A stretch of 53,222 nucleotides of DNA from JALCOL01 sp022649665 (lineage in GTDB: Bacteria > Bacillota > Bacilli > Lactobacillales > Enterococcaceae): the NCBI GenBank assembly GCA_030372335.1, contig JAUDCW010000016.1, one strand, 5' to 3'. The position numbers were made by a program, and so were the translations under genes. Within the stretch, counting starts at the first letter, position 1. Each line of letters begins with the position of its first letter. The notes under the pieces are model-generated. The model made no database searches and was not told the DNA's origin. It saw nothing but the letters and a program-made list of their open reading frames with translations. Shown here piece by piece: positions 8,420 to 16,755 of this stretch.

Positions 8420-9940
8420 TTGAAATTTGATGAATTACAATTATCGGAACCGCTTTTGCATGCCGTGAAATCTGCGGGGTTTGAGGAAGCAACTCCGATT
8501 CAAGCGGAAACGATCCCGTTAGCTTTGGAAGGAAAAGATGTCATTGGGCAAGCCCAGACAGGAACCGGGAAAACGGCCGCTTTTGCACTGCCGATCTTGG
8601 AAAAACTGCAACCGCGGGTCAGAGAAGTCCAAGCGCTGATCATCTCACCAACGCGGGAACTCGCGATCCAAACACAAGAAGAAATCAACCGTCTCGGAAA
8701 ATATAAAAAGACCCGCTCCGTCGTTGTTTACGGGGGCGCGGATATCCGCCGTCAGATCCGTCTTTTGAAAGAGCATCCCGCGATCGTTGTCGGGACGCCG
8801 GGCCGCCTGCTGGATCATATCCAGCGCAAGACGCTTGACTTGAGCCATGTCCATACGCTTGTTTTGGACGAAGCAGATGAAATGCTCAACATGGGCTTTT
8901 TGGAAGATATCGAAAAAATCATTGCACAAGTGCCGACTGAACGGCAAACTTTGCTCTTTTCGGCAACGATGCCAGCCCCGATCAAAAAGATCGGCGTGCA
9001 TTTCATGCATTCGCCGGATCACGTGAAGATCAAAGCGAAAGAAATGACTGCCAGCAATATCGAACAATATTATGTGCGGGCGAAAGAATATGAGAAATTT
9101 GACTTTATGACGCGTTTGTTCGATGTCCAAACGCCGGAACTTGCGATCGTCTTCGGGCGGACCAAACGCCGGGTCGATGAATTGGCGCGCGGTTTGGAGC
9201 TGCGCGGCTACAAAGCAGAAGGGATCCACGGAGACCTTTCGCAGCAAAAACGGATGAGCGTATTGCGGATGTTCAAGAGCGGCAAGCTCGATATTTTGGT
9301 TGCGACTGATGTTGCGGCCCGCGGTTTGGATATCAGCGGTGTAACGCACGTCTACAACTATGATATCCCCCAAGACCCTGAAAGTTATGTTCACCGGGTC
9401 GGTCGGACGGGACGCGCCGGCAAAGCCGGGGTCTCTGTTACTTTTGTGACGCCGAATGAAATGAATTATCTGCATGTCATTGAAGATCTGACGAAAAAAC
9501 GCATGCTGCCTCTTCATCCGCCGACTGAAAAAGAAGCGATGAAAGGCCAGATCGAACAATCCGTCAACGATATCAGCAAACAAATCGATAAAAAAGATTT
9601 GGAAGACTTTTATCCAGCAGCGAATGAATTGTTGGAAAGCTATGAAGATACGGATCTGGTAGCGCTCTTGATCAAGACGCTCTCGAAAGAGGAAGTCCAA
9701 GTCAAGATCACGCCGGAACGACCGCTTCCCGGCAAGAAAAAACGTTTCAATAAAAAGGGCAGCGACAACCGCCGCCGCGGAAATTCCCGCAAAGACAGCA
9801 ACTACTATAAAAACGAACGCTACGGCCGTGACAAGAATAAAAACCGCCGCGGCAAAAACGATGATTCGCGGCACAACAGCAGTGCGAAAAAATCCCACGC
9901 GAAAGCGACCGGCTTTACGATCCGCAGCCGCAAAGGATAA
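8420..9940 (+). CDS. cshA: DEAD-box ATP-dependent RNA helicase CshA
   Basis: RNA unwinding, ribosome assembly and RNA degradosome work, often cold-inducible. The 506-residue protein has the Q motif (FEEATPIQ), Walker A AQTGTGKT (45-52), PTRELA, TPGRLLDH, DEAD, SAT, and in the second RecA domain ARGLDI and HRVGRTGRAG. The tail from about 430 is strongly basic and rich in Lys, Arg, Asn and Gly, typical of CshA and fit for RNA binding. The start is TTG at 8420 with AGGAGG about nine bases upstream, an unusual start codon for such an abundant protein, consistent with translational control through the leader. It ends at a strong terminator. Confidence 0.95.
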   Translation: MKFDELQLSEPLLHAVKSAGFEEATPIQAETIPLALEGKDVIGQAQTGTGKTAAFALPILEKLQPRVREVQALIISPTRELAIQTQEEINRLGKYKKTRSVVVYGGADIRRQIRLLKEHPAIVVGTPGRLLDHIQRKTLDLSHVHTLVLDEADEMLNMGFLEDIEKIIAQVPTERQTLLFSATMPAPIKKIGVHFMHSPDHVKIKAKEMTASNIEQYYVRAKEYEKFDFMTRLFDVQTPELAIVFGRTKRRVDELARGLELRGYKAEGIHGDLSQQKRMSVLRMFKSGKLDILVATDVAARGLDISGVTHVYNYDIPQDPESYVHRVGRTGRAGKAGVSVTFVTPNEMNYLHVIEDLTKKRMLPLHPPTEKEAMKGQIEQSVNDISKQIDKKDLEDFYPAANELLESYEDTDLVALLIKTLSKEEVQVKITPERPLPGKKKRFNKKGSDNRRRGNSRKDSNYYKNERYGRDKNKNRRGKNDDSRHNSSAKKSHAKATGFTIRSRKG

Positions 9941-9966
9941 ATATCGCATGAAAGCGAATGATCCGC

Positions 9967-10019
9967 AGCAGAGCCAAAGCAGAAAGGCAAGCCTTTTCCG
10001 CTTTGGCTCTCTGTTTTTA
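9967..10019. terminator. Terminator between cshA and the convergent membrane gene
   Basis: Stem CAGAGCCAAAGC with GCTTTGGCTCT plus an inner AAAGGC/GCCTTT stem and a T5 tail. Likely bidirectional. Confidence 0.88.
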
Positions 10020-10033
10020 TACTGACTAGATTT

Positions 10034-10678
10034 TCAGAATTTGAAAGGATGTTTGCGGACCGGCTTCGGTTTAACGACCGGCAAAGGCTTCTCTGGCATG
10101 AAGACGCCTTCTTCTAAATTTTTTTCGGCATTTTCGAGTCGGCGCTCACGGTCGCGAATAAAACGCAGATCAGCTTCGAGCTGGGCCTGCTTTTGTTTTT
10201 TAGCGCGCGGTTGTGTCGCGATATTGAGCAGAATCGCGATGATCGCGCCGATAAAAGTATCAAGCGTGCGGTTCACGGCAAACAGAAAGCTCTCATTTTG
10301 CGGGATGTTGAGCGTGATCAACAGAAAAGCGGCTACCGAAGAGACGATCCCGAGCGGATTGTCCAAACGCAAGTTCAGCAAAATCAAAAGGATCACTAAA
10401 AAAGGCAAAAAAACAAAATTCCACTGGTTTCCGGGAAAAAAATAATGGTCGATCAAATAGTAGGAGAAGGTCATCAAGCCCCCCAGCGTATTTCCCAAAA
10501 TGACTGAACGTCCGGAAGAGACGCTTGCCGGAAAGTCTTCGCGCATCGCGATCACTGCCGCCAAGCAGGCATTCGTTGCCGCGCCGCGATCGGTCAAGTG
10601 AAACAGCAGCAGACAGATCAAGATCGCGAGCGCCGTTTTGATCGTCCGCATCCCTAAACGAAAAGAACCAATTTCCAT
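10034..10678 (-). CDS. Aromatic acid exporter (FUSC/DUF939) family membrane protein
   Basis: Resembles the N-terminal membrane half of ArAE/FUSC-like proteins. The 214 residues show about four or five membrane segments between 12 and 150, including the family-like GRSVILGNTLGG turn and FIGAIIAILLN, then a charged, probably coiled-coil cytoplasmic tail (about 155-214) with Pro-Lys repeats. Export of aromatic acids is a family-based guess; the substrate here is unknown. Oddity: GAGGTG (10711-10716) is 32 bases from the ATG, but a 25-base hairpin lies between them (see separate feature). It stands alone. Confidence 0.7.
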   Translation of the reverse strand: MEIGSFRLGMRTIKTALAILICLLLFHLTDRGAATNACLAAVIAMREDFPASVSSGRSVILGNTLGGLMTFSYYLIDHYFFPGNQWNFVFLPFLVILLILLNLRLDNPLGIVSSVAAFLLITLNIPQNESFLFAVNRTLDTFIGAIIAILLNIATQPRAKKQKQAQLEADLRFIRDRERRLENAEKNLEEGVFMPEKPLPVVKPKPVRKHPFKF

Positions 10679-10682
10679 ATCC

Positions 10683-10707
10683 AGACAAACGCGCGGTGCG
10701 TCTGTCT
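10683..10707 (-). promoter_or_regulatory. Hairpin between Shine-Dalgarno and start codon of the exporter-like gene
   Basis: On the transcript AGACAGACGC pairs with GCGTTTGTCT (10 pairs, one G-U) around the loop ACCGC. If folded, it leaves seven bases between GAGGTG and ATG, an ideal spacing; if unfolded the spacing is 32 and too long. Confidence 0.5.
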
Positions 10708-10831
10708 ATTCACCTCGTTTCGATTCATTGTATACTAATATCAGTATAACAAATTGTTACATTATGCTTCATAGTATTGCCAAAATAGAAGCTTTTTGTT
10801 TATTGTAGAAGAAAAGATGGAGGGATCAGGA

Positions 10832-11359
10832 ATGAATCAAGTAATGATCGCAATTATATTAGAAGCCATCCACGAACAATATCAGCAGGAAGTCGAGTTT
10901 GTCGTTCAGCAGTTGAAGATCCCGCTCGAAGAATGGGAAGCTTTCAAAACGGGCGATCGTTCGCTTTCCGGTGAGAATATGCAGAAGATCTATAATTTAT
11001 TTACCGATTACGAATGGATGCTCGTTCAAAAAGTGCTGCGGCAGACGCTCCTGTTTCCGGAGAAGCGCCCGACGGCGGTCAGCGAATATCACCGCTTGAA
11101 AACCGTGATCGCCAAAGCCTGGCTTGAAATGGGCGGTCAAGCGGAAATGATCACGCAAAGTGAAGACCAGCGGACACAAAATCAGATCGATCTGCGGATC
11201 AGTCTTTCTTACGGCGAGTGGGGATATGATGACCTGCTAGTCTTTCGTTTGCCGGCGGTCATCCGCAAACAGATCAAAGGATCGAAAGTCGGGCTTTTGG
11301 AATGGGTCAGTGAAAACTTGGAGGAAACTTATATGCAAGGCTTCAAAGGAAGTGAGTAG
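10832..11359 (+). CDS. Conserved-looking protein of unknown function, first gene of a cell-surface operon
   Basis: I do not recognise the family. The 175-residue protein is soluble, acidic and mostly helical, with no signal peptide, membrane segment, cysteine cluster or nucleotide motif visible. The first 60 residues (IILEAIHEQYQQEVEFVVQQL, then an LSGENMQKIYNLF stretch) could be a helix-turn-helix-like helical domain, but I see no clear one. The ATG at 10832 has GGAGGGA before it; an upstream in-frame ATG at 10796 does not. Three bases separate it from the carboxypeptidase gene, so it is cotranscribed with two cell-wall hydrolases. A regulatory or cell-wall role is only an inference from that. 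Confidence 0.7.
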   Translation: MNQVMIAIILEAIHEQYQQEVEFVVQQLKIPLEEWEAFKTGDRSLSGENMQKIYNLFTDYEWMLVQKVLRQTLLFPEKRPTAVSEYHRLKTVIAKAWLEMGGQAEMITQSEDQRTQNQIDLRISLSYGEWGYDDLLVFRLPAVIRKQIKGSKVGLLEWVSENLEETYMQGFKGSE

Positions 11360-11362
11360 CCA

Positions 11363-12166
11363 GTGGTCAAAAAGGTGATTGGGGTAGTATCGCTCTTGAT
11401 CGTCGGGATCGGCGTATTTTTGGCTCTTTTCCATCCGAGCGAGGGCTACCAGTTTTCTGCCGCAAATGAAAAACAACAGAAAACGGAAAAAGCGGCAGTC
11501 AGTCAGCCGCTTGCTTCAAAAACAGCAAAGTCGGACACCAAAAAGCAGCAAGCGAAGAGTGATCTGCCTAAAGGGATCTCAACGAAAGATTGGGATCTTG
11601 TGCTGGTGAATCAGGATCATGCGGTCACTGCCGCTCCGACCGATCTAGCGCAGATCGGCAATTATGAAGTCGATTCGCGGATCACTGCGCCGTATAATGA
11701 AATGGCGCAAGCCGCGGCAGCCGCGCAAGTCAATCTGGTGATCGTTTCCGGATATCGGTCGATTTCTTATCAAGAAACGCTTTTTCAGGAAAGTGTCAAT
11801 GCAGCGCTGGCCAAAGGAATGACCCAAGCGCAAGCGGAAAAAGAAGCGCTGCATTTGCGGACGAAACCCGGCCACAGCGAGCACAATACCGGGCTTGCGA
11901 TGGATGTCGTCGATGATCAGTGGGCTGCAGCACACACGGATCTTGATGCTTCGTTTGGGCAAACAAAAGCCGGACAATGGCTGAAAGAGAATGCTCCCAA
12001 GTATGGATTTGTCATACGTTATCCGGATGGGAAAAATAAAATCACAAAAGTCGATTACGAACCATGGCATTTGCGATATGTCGGCAAAGAGAGCGCGCTT
12101 TATATGCAGCAGCACTCTTTATGCTTAGAAGAGTATCTTGATAAAGTATCAAAGGAAGCGAAATAG
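11363..12166 (+). CDS. D-alanyl-D-alanine carboxypeptidase, VanY/LdcB type (peptidase M15B)
   Basis: Zinc peptidase trimming peptidoglycan stem peptides outside the cell. The 267-residue protein has an N-terminal membrane anchor (about 4-24), a Lys/Ala/Gln-rich linker to about 70, then the M15B domain: SGYRSISYQ, the zinc motif SEHNTGLAMD (His and Asp ligands), and EPWHLRYVG with the catalytic Glu-Pro-Trp-His. All key residues are present. It could be a DD- or LD-carboxypeptidase; sequence alone does not decide. The start is GTG at 11363, with AAGGAAGTGAG overlapping the end of the previous gene. Second gene of the operon. Confidence 0.9.
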   Translation: MVKKVIGVVSLLIVGIGVFLALFHPSEGYQFSAANEKQQKTEKAAVSQPLASKTAKSDTKKQQAKSDLPKGISTKDWDLVLVNQDHAVTAAPTDLAQIGNYEVDSRITAPYNEMAQAAAAAQVNLVIVSGYRSISYQETLFQESVNAALAKGMTQAQAEKEALHLRTKPGHSEHNTGLAMDVVDDQWAAAHTDLDASFGQTKAGQWLKENAPKYGFVIRYPDGKNKITKVDYEPWHLRYVGKESALYMQQHSLCLEEYLDKVSKEAK

Positions 12167-12174
12167 GGTGAATG

Positions 12175-12798
12175 ATGAACAAAAAGGTACAAAAACGAAA
12201 GAAACTGCCAATCTGGCGGCAAGGGCCATTCGTACTGCTGGTCATTTTAGTCGGCCTGGGTCTGATTTTTGGCGGGGTCTATCATCTGACGGAAGAGGCG
12301 AGCGAAACGCCGGACTTTGATAATTACAGCAGCGAACAAAAAGCGTTCATTGAAAGGCTGGCACCGCAAGCCCAAGAACTCCATGAAAAATACGGTGTGC
12401 TGCCGAGTATTATTTTAGGTCAGGCGATCTTGGAGTCGGATTGGGGGCGCAGTTCGCTTGCAAGCAAATACAACAATTTATTCGGCATCAAAACCGATTC
12501 TAAAGAAAACGGGGTCGAGCTTTCCACGCAAGAATACGAAAATGGCCAGTACGTCACAGTCACCGGCAACTTTCAAGTATTTTCCAGTTGGGAAGAATGC
12601 TTGACACAGCACACGAAGCTTTTTGTCAATGGCGTTGATTGGAACCCCAAACTGTACGAAAAAGTGTTGAACGCCGGGAATTATCAAGAAGCTGCGAGCG
12701 AACTGCAAAAGGCCGGCTATGCGACTGATCCGGAATATGCGGCAAAGATCATTCAAGTGATCGAACAATATGAATTGGATCGATTTGACGGAGAATGA
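12175..12798 (+). CDS. Glycoside hydrolase family 73 endo-beta-N-acetylglucosaminidase
   Basis: Cleaves the glycan strands of peptidoglycan. Roughly 207 residues: a basic N-terminus, one membrane anchor at about 17-36, then a compact GH73 domain with SIILGQAILESDWGRSSLA, which carries the catalytic Glu, and the KYNNLFGIK motif. No cell-wall binding repeats follow, so it is probably membrane-held. The start is ATG at 12172 or 12175; AGGGTG (12165-12170) is better spaced for the second. It lies eight bases after the carboxypeptidase gene and overlaps no other gene. The pair suggests coordinated cutting of peptide and glycan. Confidence 0.9.
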   Translation: MNKKVQKRKKLPIWRQGPFVLLVILVGLGLIFGGVYHLTEEASETPDFDNYSSEQKAFIERLAPQAQELHEKYGVLPSIILGQAILESDWGRSSLASKYNNLFGIKTDSKENGVELSTQEYENGQYVTVTGNFQVFSSWEECLTQHTKLFVNGVDWNPKLYEKVLNAGNYQEAASELQKAGYATDPEYAAKIIQVIEQYELDRFDGE

Positions 12799-12888
12799 CC
12801 GCTAATGTTCAGCTTTTGATAGAAATATCTGACAATTCAATAATAAACTACCGATAAACCATATAAATCAAGAACATTAAAAACAAAT

Positions 12889-12917
12889 CTTGTAATCATA
12901 TACGACTTTAGCTATAA
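12889..12917 (+). promoter_or_regulatory. Promoter of xpt
   Basis: TTGTAA (12889-12894), 17-base spacer, TATAAT (12912-12917). Upstream at 12804-12811 and 12871-12878 lie oppositely oriented GAACATTA-like words resembling PurBox half sites, but the arrangement is not convincing. No purine riboswitch is seen. Confidence 0.75.
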
Positions 12918-12962
12918 TAAAACCAATCAGTTGAAATCGTCAAAGAATAAAGGAGTCTGATC

Positions 12963-13544
12963 ATGCAGGAATTAATGGATCGTATCAAAAAAGATGGACA
13001 CGTTATCGGAAATGAAGTATTGAAAGTCGACAGTTTCTTGACGCACCAAGTGGACCCGGTATTGATGAAAAAGGTCGGCCAGCGTTTTGCGGAAGTGTTC
13101 AAAGAAGAGAACGTCACCAAAGTGATCACGATCGAGACTTCAGGGATCACGCCAGCTGTTTATACAGCGGAAGCACTCGGCGTGCCGATGATCTATGCCC
13201 GCAAGAGCAAAAGTTTGACCATGGATGAAGAACTGCTATCGACCGATGTCTATTCATTTACCAAGCAAGTTACGAGCCGGATCTCGATTTCCCGGAAATT
13301 TCTTTCATCAGAAGATAAAGTGCTTTTGATCGATGACTTTTTAGCGAACGGGATGGCAGCTAAAGGTTTGCTGGATCTTTGTCAGCAAGCCGGAGCAAAA
13401 ACAGCTGGTGTCGGGATCGTGATCGAAAAGAGTTTCCAAAGCGGCCGCAAGTTCTTGGAAGATGCCGGGATCCGCGTCGTTTCATTAGCGCGCGTGGCAA
13501 AATTAGAAGATGGTACGATCAGCTTTTTAGAAGCAGATGCTTAA
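12963..13544 (+). CDS. xpt: Xanthine phosphoribosyltransferase
   Basis: Purine salvage: makes XMP from xanthine and PRPP in the cytoplasm. The 193-residue length matches the Xpt family (194 in Bacillus subtilis). Recognisable blocks are the N-terminal GNEVLKVDSFLTHQVDP, TIETSGITPAVY, and the PRPP-binding motif VLLIDDFLANGMAA. AAAGGAG sits before the ATG. In Bacillus xpt is paired with the permease pbuX; here it stands alone and ends at its own terminator, so a transporter must be elsewhere. Confidence 0.95.
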   Translation: MQELMDRIKKDGHVIGNEVLKVDSFLTHQVDPVLMKKVGQRFAEVFKEENVTKVITIETSGITPAVYTAEALGVPMIYARKSKSLTMDEELLSTDVYSFTKQVTSRISISRKFLSSEDKVLLIDDFLANGMAAKGLLDLCQQAGAKTAGVGIVIEKSFQSGRKFLEDAGIRVVSLARVAKLEDGTISFLEADA

Positions 13545-13571
13545 AAGTATTTGCTGCTGAAGGAAATCTGC

Positions 13572-13610
13572 GACTTTGTATCGGGAACATGACGATGCAA
13601 AGTCTTTTTT
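13572..13610 (+). terminator. Terminator of xpt
   Basis: Stem 13572-13583 with 13593-13604, 12 pairs with one G-U, nine-base loop, then T6. Confidence 0.92.
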
Positions 13611-13640
13611 GCTTTTGCTTGAAAACGATTACAGGAGGCA

Positions 13641-13739
13641 ATGAACTACAAACTTCGGCAAAAGTATTATAAAATAGGGGGGAGTATCCGAAACAGGGAT
13701 TCCACCAACATTTCAGAAATGAGGGGACGCAATGAATAA
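13641..13739 (+). CDS. Possible 32-codon leader peptide before purK
   Basis: An ATG (13641) two bases after AGGAGG opens a 32-codon frame encoding a basic, unremarkable peptide; its TAA (13737-13739) overlaps the purK start. The spacing between AGGAGG and ATG is short, and a -10-like TATAAA lies inside the frame, so this could equally be chance. It would couple translation to purK if real. Confidence 0.2.
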   Translation: MNYKLRQKYYKIGGSIRNRDSTNISEMRGRNE

Positions 13740-14871
13740 AATATTGCCTGGATCCACACTCGGGCTGATCGGGGGAAGCCCAACAGCGCGTTTGCTGGCA
13801 CTGACTGCAAAGCGTTTAGGTTTTTCGATCGGACTTTTCGATCCGCGAAGTGATTGTGCAGCGGCAAAAGTCAGCGACTTTCACCAAAAGGCCGATTTTG
13901 GCGATCTGGAGGCGCTGGAAGCTTTTGCGAAAAAGTGCGATATCATCTCGTACAATTTTGAAAACGCTGATCCGGATGATATCGAAAAAATAAAAACACT
14001 CGCACCGATCCCGCAAGGCGCGGAACTTTTAGCGATCTCGCAAGACCGCTTGGTCGAAAAGGGATTTTTGGAAGCGACGAATGTCGTGATCGCTCCTTAT
14101 GAAACGATCATTCAGCCGATGGATCTTTTGAGTGCGGCCGAGAGTTTAGGCTATCCATGCGTCTTGAAAACGACCCGCGGCAGTGTCAGCGGGCAAGGGA
14201 TCACAGTTCTTCATTCAGAAGCAGATATTCCGGAAGCAAGTCAGCTTTTGCGTGAAGGGCCGTGTGTCCTCGAAGCGTATGTTCCCTATACTAAAGAATT
14301 GTCAACAGTGATCAGCGGCAACGGCCGTGGGAACTATTCGATTTTCCCTGTGTCTGAAAATGTATTTGACAAAGGGATCTTTCAATACAGCATCACGCCG
14401 GCGCAAGTTTCCGCAGCTGTCGCGGCGGAGATCGAACGGATCGCGACCAGTATCGCTGAAAGTTTGGAGCTTCACGGAGTGCTCGGTGTCGAATTCTTTA
14501 TGACTGAAGCGGGCCTTCTTTATGTCAATGAGATCACGCCCCGTCCGCAACTTACTGGAAATTATTCGCTTGATGCCTGCAATTTTGATCAATATGAAGC
14601 ACATTTGCGCGGGATCTGCGGTTGGGAGCTGCCGGCGATCACGCTGACTGAAGCGGCTGTCACGATGAATATCGGACCGCGGGAGCTTTCGGCAACGTAC
14701 CGTCTGCTGCAGGAAAAAGCATTGGGACACTGCTATTATTATGGAAATCAAAAGATCGCCAAGTTCAATGCCGGACATCTGACGATCGTAACGGCCAATC
14801 CGGAAAGCGCCTTAGCGGAATTGCAAAATGAACATATCTGGCAAATTTTGGAAAAAGGGGAACAAAAATGA
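13732..14871 (+). CDS. purK: N5-carboxyaminoimidazole ribonucleotide synthase PurK
   Basis: ATP-grasp enzyme of de novo purine synthesis, making N5-CAIR from AIR, bicarbonate and ATP. The 379-residue protein has the N-terminal GLIGGSPTARLLAL nucleotide-like fold, the Asp-rich SYNFENADPDDIEK segment, the ATP-grasp lysine and loop (CVLKTTRGSVSGQGI) and the metal site VNEITPRPQLTGNYS. Its start follows AATGAGGGGAC. The stop overlaps the purB start in ATGA. PurE, which uses its product and normally precedes purK, is not in this window. Confidence 0.93.
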   Translation: MNKILPGSTLGLIGGSPTARLLALTAKRLGFSIGLFDPRSDCAAAKVSDFHQKADFGDLEALEAFAKKCDIISYNFENADPDDIEKIKTLAPIPQGAELLAISQDRLVEKGFLEATNVVIAPYETIIQPMDLLSAAESLGYPCVLKTTRGSVSGQGITVLHSEADIPEASQLLREGPCVLEAYVPYTKELSTVISGNGRGNYSIFPVSENVFDKGIFQYSITPAQVSAAVAAEIERIATSIAESLELHGVLGVEFFMTEAGLLYVNEITPRPQLTGNYSLDACNFDQYEAHLRGICGWELPAITLTEAAVTMNIGPRELSATYRLLQEKALGHCYYYGNQKIAKFNAGHLTIVTANPESALAELQNEHIWQILEKGEQK

Positions 14872-16178
14872 TCGATCGGTATACACGCCCGGAGATGAAA
14901 AAAATCTGGAGCGACCAAAATAAATACGATACCTGGTTGAAAGTCGAGATCTTGGCCGCCGAAGCATGGAGCGAGCTGGGGGAGATCCCAGCTGAAGATG
15001 TTGCAAAGATCAAGGCTGCGGCTGCGTTCACGATCCCCCGCATCTTGGAGATCGAACAAGAGACTCGGCATGATGTCGTCGCCTTCACGCGGACCGTTTC
15101 CGAATCGCTCGGTGAAGAAAAGAAATGGATCCATTACGGGTTGACGAGTACCGATGTCGTTGATACTTCGCTCGGCTATGTCATGAAAGAAGCCAATGAC
15201 GTCTTGCGCGCCGATTTGAGAAAACTGCGCGATGTGCTCGGTGAAAAAGCACGCGAATACAAAGATACCGTAATGATCGGCCGGACGCACGGCGTCCACG
15301 CGGAACCAACGACATTCGGGCTCAAACTTGCCCGCTGGTATTCGGAAATGAACCGCAATATCGAGCGCTTCGAACACGCGGCACGCGGCGTTGAAGCCGG
15401 CAAGATCAGCGGGGCAGTCGGCACGTTTGCCAATACCCCGCCGTTTGTTGAAGAATATGTCTGCAAGGCGCTGGGTTTGCGGGCGCAAGAGATCTCGACT
15501 CAGATTTTGCCGCGTGATCTGCACGCTGAATATATCGCGACGATGGCGCTGATCGCGACCAGTGTTGAAACGTTTGCAACAGAGATCCGCGGATTGCAAA
15601 AAACTGAAACGCACGAAGTCGAAGAATTTTTCGCCAAAGGTCAAAAAGGCTCTTCGGCGATGCCGCATAAACGCAATCCGATCGGCTCGGAAAATGTCAC
15701 TGGGCTTGCGCGCGTGATCCGCGGACATGTCGTGACTGCGTATGAAGATATGGTGCTTTGGCATGAGCGCGATATTTCCCACTCTTCTGCGGAACGGATC
15801 ATTCTGCCGGACACGACTGCTCTTTTGGATTATTTACTGAACCGCTTTGCGCGCATCATGGAGAACTTGACCGTTTTCCCAGAGCGCATGAAAAAGAATA
15901 TGGATCAAACGTTTGGACTTATCTACTCGCAGCGCGTACTATTAAAGCTGATCGATCATGGTCTTTCGCGCGAAGCTGCGTATGACTTGGTCCAGCCGAA
16001 GACGGCGGTCAGCTGGGATGAAGGGATCCCGTTTCGCAAGCTGCTCGAGGAAGATCCGCAGATCATGGGGATCCTTTCGGAGAGCGAGTTGGATGACGCA
16101 TTCGATTACCATTGGCATTTGAAAAATGTGGATTATCTTTTTGAACGAGTTGGGCTGAACAAAAAGAAAGAAGGATAA
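14868..16178 (+). CDS. purB: Adenylosuccinate lyase
   Basis: Cleaves fumarate from SAICAR and from adenylosuccinate, acting twice in purine synthesis. The 436-residue protein has the fumarase/aspartase superfamily signature GSSAMPHKRNP with the catalytic serine, the TSTDVVDTS segment, and GRTHGVHAEPTTFG with the catalytic His. Four-base overlap with purK shows translational coupling; the yjdI-like gene begins three bases after the stop. Confidence 0.96.
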   Translation: MIDRYTRPEMKKIWSDQNKYDTWLKVEILAAEAWSELGEIPAEDVAKIKAAAAFTIPRILEIEQETRHDVVAFTRTVSESLGEEKKWIHYGLTSTDVVDTSLGYVMKEANDVLRADLRKLRDVLGEKAREYKDTVMIGRTHGVHAEPTTFGLKLARWYSEMNRNIERFEHAARGVEAGKISGAVGTFANTPPFVEEYVCKALGLRAQEISTQILPRDLHAEYIATMALIATSVETFATEIRGLQKTETHEVEEFFAKGQKGSSAMPHKRNPIGSENVTGLARVIRGHVVTAYEDMVLWHERDISHSSAERIILPDTTALLDYLLNRFARIMENLTVFPERMKKNMDQTFGLIYSQRVLLKLIDHGLSREAAYDLVQPKTAVSWDEGIPFRKLLEEDPQIMGILSESELDDAFDYHWHLKNVDYLFERVGLNKKKEG

Positions 16179-16181
16179 ATC

Positions 16182-16439
16182 ATGAATCAAAAACAACCAA
16201 ATGATGAGAAGAGTTTGCTTGAAAACGGCTACCGCAAGTATCACGGCAAAGGGATCAATATCTACTACAATCGCGAGATCTGCGAACATGTCGGCAACTG
16301 TGTCCGCGGCAACGCCAAAGTGTTTGAAGTCGGCCGCAAACCGTGGATCATTCCTGACAACGCTTCAGCTGAAGAGGATGCACGTGTAGTGAACACTTGT
16401 CCGACGGGGGCGCTCAAGTTTATTTTTAAGGAGGAATAA
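16182..16439 (+). CDS. YjdI-like divergent 4Fe-4S mono-cluster ferredoxin protein
   Basis: Small (85 residues) cytoplasmic protein with the layout of Escherichia coli YjdI and related Fer4_19 proteins: CEHVGNCVRGN, then VFEVGRKPW, and NTCPTGAL near the C-terminus, supplying only three obvious cysteines instead of the four-cysteine CX2CX2CX3CP of normal ferredoxins. It probably binds an iron-sulfur cluster; its redox partner is unknown. It follows purB by three bases and the acetyltransferase gene follows by two, so purine and redox genes share a transcript. AAGGAGGA at its end serves the next gene. Confidence 0.82.
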   Translation: MNQKQPNDEKSLLENGYRKYHGKGINIYYNREICEHVGNCVRGNAKVFEVGRKPWIIPDNASAEEDARVVNTCPTGALKFIFKEE

Positions 16440-16441
16440 TC

Positions 16442-16729
16442 ATGGAATTCAAAGAACGTAAAGACCGGATCGTACTGGTTGACGGGACAAAAGAAATCGG
16501 CGAGATCCACTGGTCGCCGGCCAATGACCATTTGCTGATCGCTGATCATACATTTGTTGATCCGACATATCGCGGGCAGGGGCTCGCGGATCAGCTGCTG
16601 GAAAAACTGGTCGCCAAAGCACGCCGCGATGAGCAAAAAATCATGCCGATGTGTCCGTTCGTTAAAAAGAGCTTCTATGACGATCCGAAAACGTATAAAG
16701 ATGTCTGGGACACCGAACATAACATTTGA
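16442..16729 (+). CDS. YjdJ-like GNAT-family N-acetyltransferase
   Basis: A 95-residue minimal GNAT domain (the GCN5_NAT type, as in Escherichia coli YjdJ). The acetyl-CoA binding segment is seen as DPTYRGQGLADQLLEKLVAKAR, followed by the short MPMCPFVKKSF block usual for this subfamily. The substrate is unknown. The same ferredoxin-acetyltransferase pairing occurs in distant bacteria (yjdI-yjdJ), so a joint role is likely but not known. The ATG has AAGGAGGA before it. Confidence 0.85.
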   Translation: MEFKERKDRIVLVDGTKEIGEIHWSPANDHLLIADHTFVDPTYRGQGLADQLLEKLVAKARRDEQKIMPMCPFVKKSFYDDPKTYKDVWDTEHNI

Positions 16730-16755
16730 AACGCGTAGTATTTCACGAAAAGGTA

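Noticed and set aside
8645..9949. 434-codon open frame on the minus strand opposite cshA
   Set aside because: It mirrors the codon pattern of cshA, has no ribosome site and no recognisable domain; a shadow frame. The same holds for the long frames opposite purB, atpD, rnr and the activase gene.
12804..12878. PurR (PurBox) pair before xpt
   Set aside because: Two GAACATTA-like half sites exist in opposite orientation but about 60 bases apart, unlike the 16-17 base spacing of known tandem boxes.
12799..12962. Purine riboswitch upstream of xpt
   Set aside because: Bacillus xpt has one, but the conserved core words and three-way junction are not present here, and a consensus promoter lies only about 40 bases before the start, leaving no room.
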